NCBI GenBank assembly: GCA_902806305.1
Contig: CADCWC010000288.1
Location: forward strand, 1-5,452
Reading direction: 5' to 3'
Source of the DNA: an uncultured Thermoleophilia bacterium
GTDB lineage: Bacteria; Actinomycetota; Thermoleophilia; Gaiellales; F1-60-MAGs149
DNA length: 5,452 nucleotides
Position 1 is the first letter of the stretch. Each line of letters begins with the position of its first letter. This document shows positions 4,629 through 5,452 of the stretch, in pieces. Under the pieces are notes generated by a model, which saw only the letters and a list, made by a program, of their open reading frames with translations, searched no databases and was not told the DNA's origin. A program made the position numbers and the translations under genes.

Positions 4629-5452
4629 GTGACGGGGACGCCGGGCGCGGTCGCGCACGATGACGCGCCGGAGGTGCTCGTGCTCGAGGGCGTGACCGGC
4701 CCCGCGCTCGACGATCTGGCCGCCGAGCGACGCGTGGCTCGTGCCGCCGAGGCCCCGGCGCAGCCGTGGCCCGGCGTCCGGGCGCTCGTCGTGCGCAACG
4801 CCACGCGCGTCGACGAGGGCCTCCTGACCCGCCTGCCCGACCTCCGGATCGTCGCGCGGGCGGGCGCGGGCCTCGACACGATCGACCTGGAGGCGACCGA
4901 GCGGGCGGGGGTCGTCGTGAGCTACGCACCGACGGAGAACACCGACGCCACCGCCGAGCACACGCTGGCGCTCGCCATCGCAGTCGCGCACCGGATCGTC
5001 GAGCTCGACGCGTCGACCCGCGCGGGCGGCTGGGACCGGGCTCAGACGCGGGAGCTGCGGGGCGGCGTCTGGGGCGTCGTCGGGCTCGGGCGGATCGGCC
5101 GGGCCGTCGCGGCGCTCGCCCGCGGGATCGGCATGCGAGCCCTGGCGGCCGACCCGGCCGTCGGAGCCGACGACGCACGCGCCGCGGGCGTCGAGCTCGT
5201 GCCGCTGGCCGCGCTGCTCGCCCGCGCGCTCGTCGTCTCGCTGCTCGCGCCGCTGACCCCGGCCACCCGCGGGCTGATCGGGGCGCCCGAGCTGGCGCTC
5301 CTGCGTCCCGAGGCGATCCTGGTCTCGACGGCCCGGGGCGAGCTCGTCGACGAGGACGCGCTCGGGGCAGCGTTGATGGCCCGGCGTCTGGCGGGGGCGG
5401 GGCTCGACGTCCGGGCCACCGAGCCGCCCGCTCGGCCCGATCCGCTCGCCGA
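4629..5452 (+). CDS. D-isomer-specific 2-hydroxyacid dehydrogenase (phosphoglycerate-dehydrogenase-like), 3'-truncated by the window edge
   Basis: The frame opens after TAG 4596-4598 and runs to the right edge (274 codons). It is an NAD(P)-dependent enzyme of the family that interconverts 2-hydroxy and 2-oxo acids. Visible features: VARAGAGLDTIDLEA, then AEHTLALAIAVAHR (substrate domain and hinge helix); Rossmann motif GVVGLGRIGRAVA with GLGRIG at 152-157; PLTPATRGLI; STARGELVDEDAL with catalytic Arg236; and GLDVRATEPP with catalytic Glu265. The catalytic His normally follows near residue 290, outside the window. Two family positions are altered: Leu201 where Asp is usual and Leu206 where the SLHAP His is usual. 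The start is uncertain. GTG 4629 keeps the whole first strand (EVLVLEG) but lacks a clear ribosome binding site; GTG 4680, with GGAGG 5 nt upstream, would shorten that strand. The gene diverges from the ABC importer. Substrate unknown; a role in serine synthesis is not shown. Confidence 0.88.
   Translation, partial: MTGTPGAVAHDDAPEVLVLEGVTGPALDDLAAERRVARAAEAPAQPWPGVRALVVRNATRVDEGLLTRLPDLRIVARAGAGLDTIDLEATERAGVVVSYAPTENTDATAEHTLALAIAVAHRIVELDASTRAGGWDRAQTRELRGGVWGVVGLGRIGRAVAALARGIGMRALAADPAVGADDARAAGVELVPLAALLARALVVSLLAPLTPATRGLIGAPELALLRPEAILVSTARGELVDEDALGAALMARRLAGAGLDVRATEPPARPDPLA

Noticed and set aside
3110..4663. Very long plus-strand open frame (517 codons) opposite the permease and ATPase genes
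   Set aside because: It spans two genes antisense, is rich in Arg, Asp and Pro and shows no family motif. The minus strand carries every ABC motif intact.
4577..4879. Upstream extension of the ATPase frame by about 100 codons
   Set aside because: The extra residues are Arg/Ser/Ala-rich, do not resemble any ABC ATPase and lie opposite the dehydrogenase coding region.
4486..5419. Minus-strand open frames opposite the dehydrogenase gene
   Set aside because: Low-complexity Arg/Pro/Ser/Ala translations. The plus strand encodes a clear Rossmann motif and catalytic residues.

Overview
The window is a very GC-rich stretch (about 70 % G+C by eye) packed with short-gapped genes. It has GTG as well as ATG starts, strong AGGAGG-type ribosome binding sites and a lipoprotein-type solute-binding protein. 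This fits a high-GC actinobacterium or a similar lineage; the sequence alone does not fix the genus. No mobile element, tRNA, rRNA or CRISPR array is visible. Every stretch longer than about 100 bases is coding.

Left half, plus strand (1-1703): a probable four-gene operon. It starts with the C-terminal two thirds of a MarR-family regulator cut by the window edge. Next come a small antibiotic-biosynthesis-monooxygenase (ABM) domain protein, a four-helix DUF1772 (anthrone-oxygenase-like) membrane protein and an NAD(P)H-dependent FMN reductase. The first three overlap (8 bp and 4 bp), so translational coupling is likely. Pairing a flavin-dependent reductase with a small cofactor-free type monooxygenase under a MarR regulator suggests a quinone, aromatic or redox stress response, or a polyketide-tailoring remnant. 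That role is inferred.

Middle (1704-1792): a convergent intergenic region holding a perfect 15-bp hairpin with a 4-nt loop. It probably stops transcription from both sides. A 14-bp palindrome lies just after the FMN reductase stop.

Right half, minus strand (4576 down to 1793): a complete ABC importer of the nitrate/taurine/sulfonate (SsuABC/TauABC/NMT1-like) family, in the order ATPase, permease, lipoprotein solute-binding protein. ATPase and permease overlap by 17 bp. The binding-protein gene follows after an 86-bp gap with a hairpin, a weak extended -10 promoter candidate and its own ribosome binding site. The substrate cannot be read from the sequence.

Right end, plus strand (4629 to the edge): a D-isomer-specific 2-hydroxyacid dehydrogenase (phosphoglycerate-dehydrogenase-like). 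It is divergent from the transporter across only about 52 bp and runs off the window. Its catalytic Arg and Glu are present, but two usually conserved positions before the Arg are changed to Leu.

Overall these are recognisable metabolic and transport families. I see no clearly new system. The most unusual elements are the MarR/ABM/DUF1772/FMN-reductase cassette and the pairing of an orphan importer with a divergent hydroxyacid dehydrogenase.
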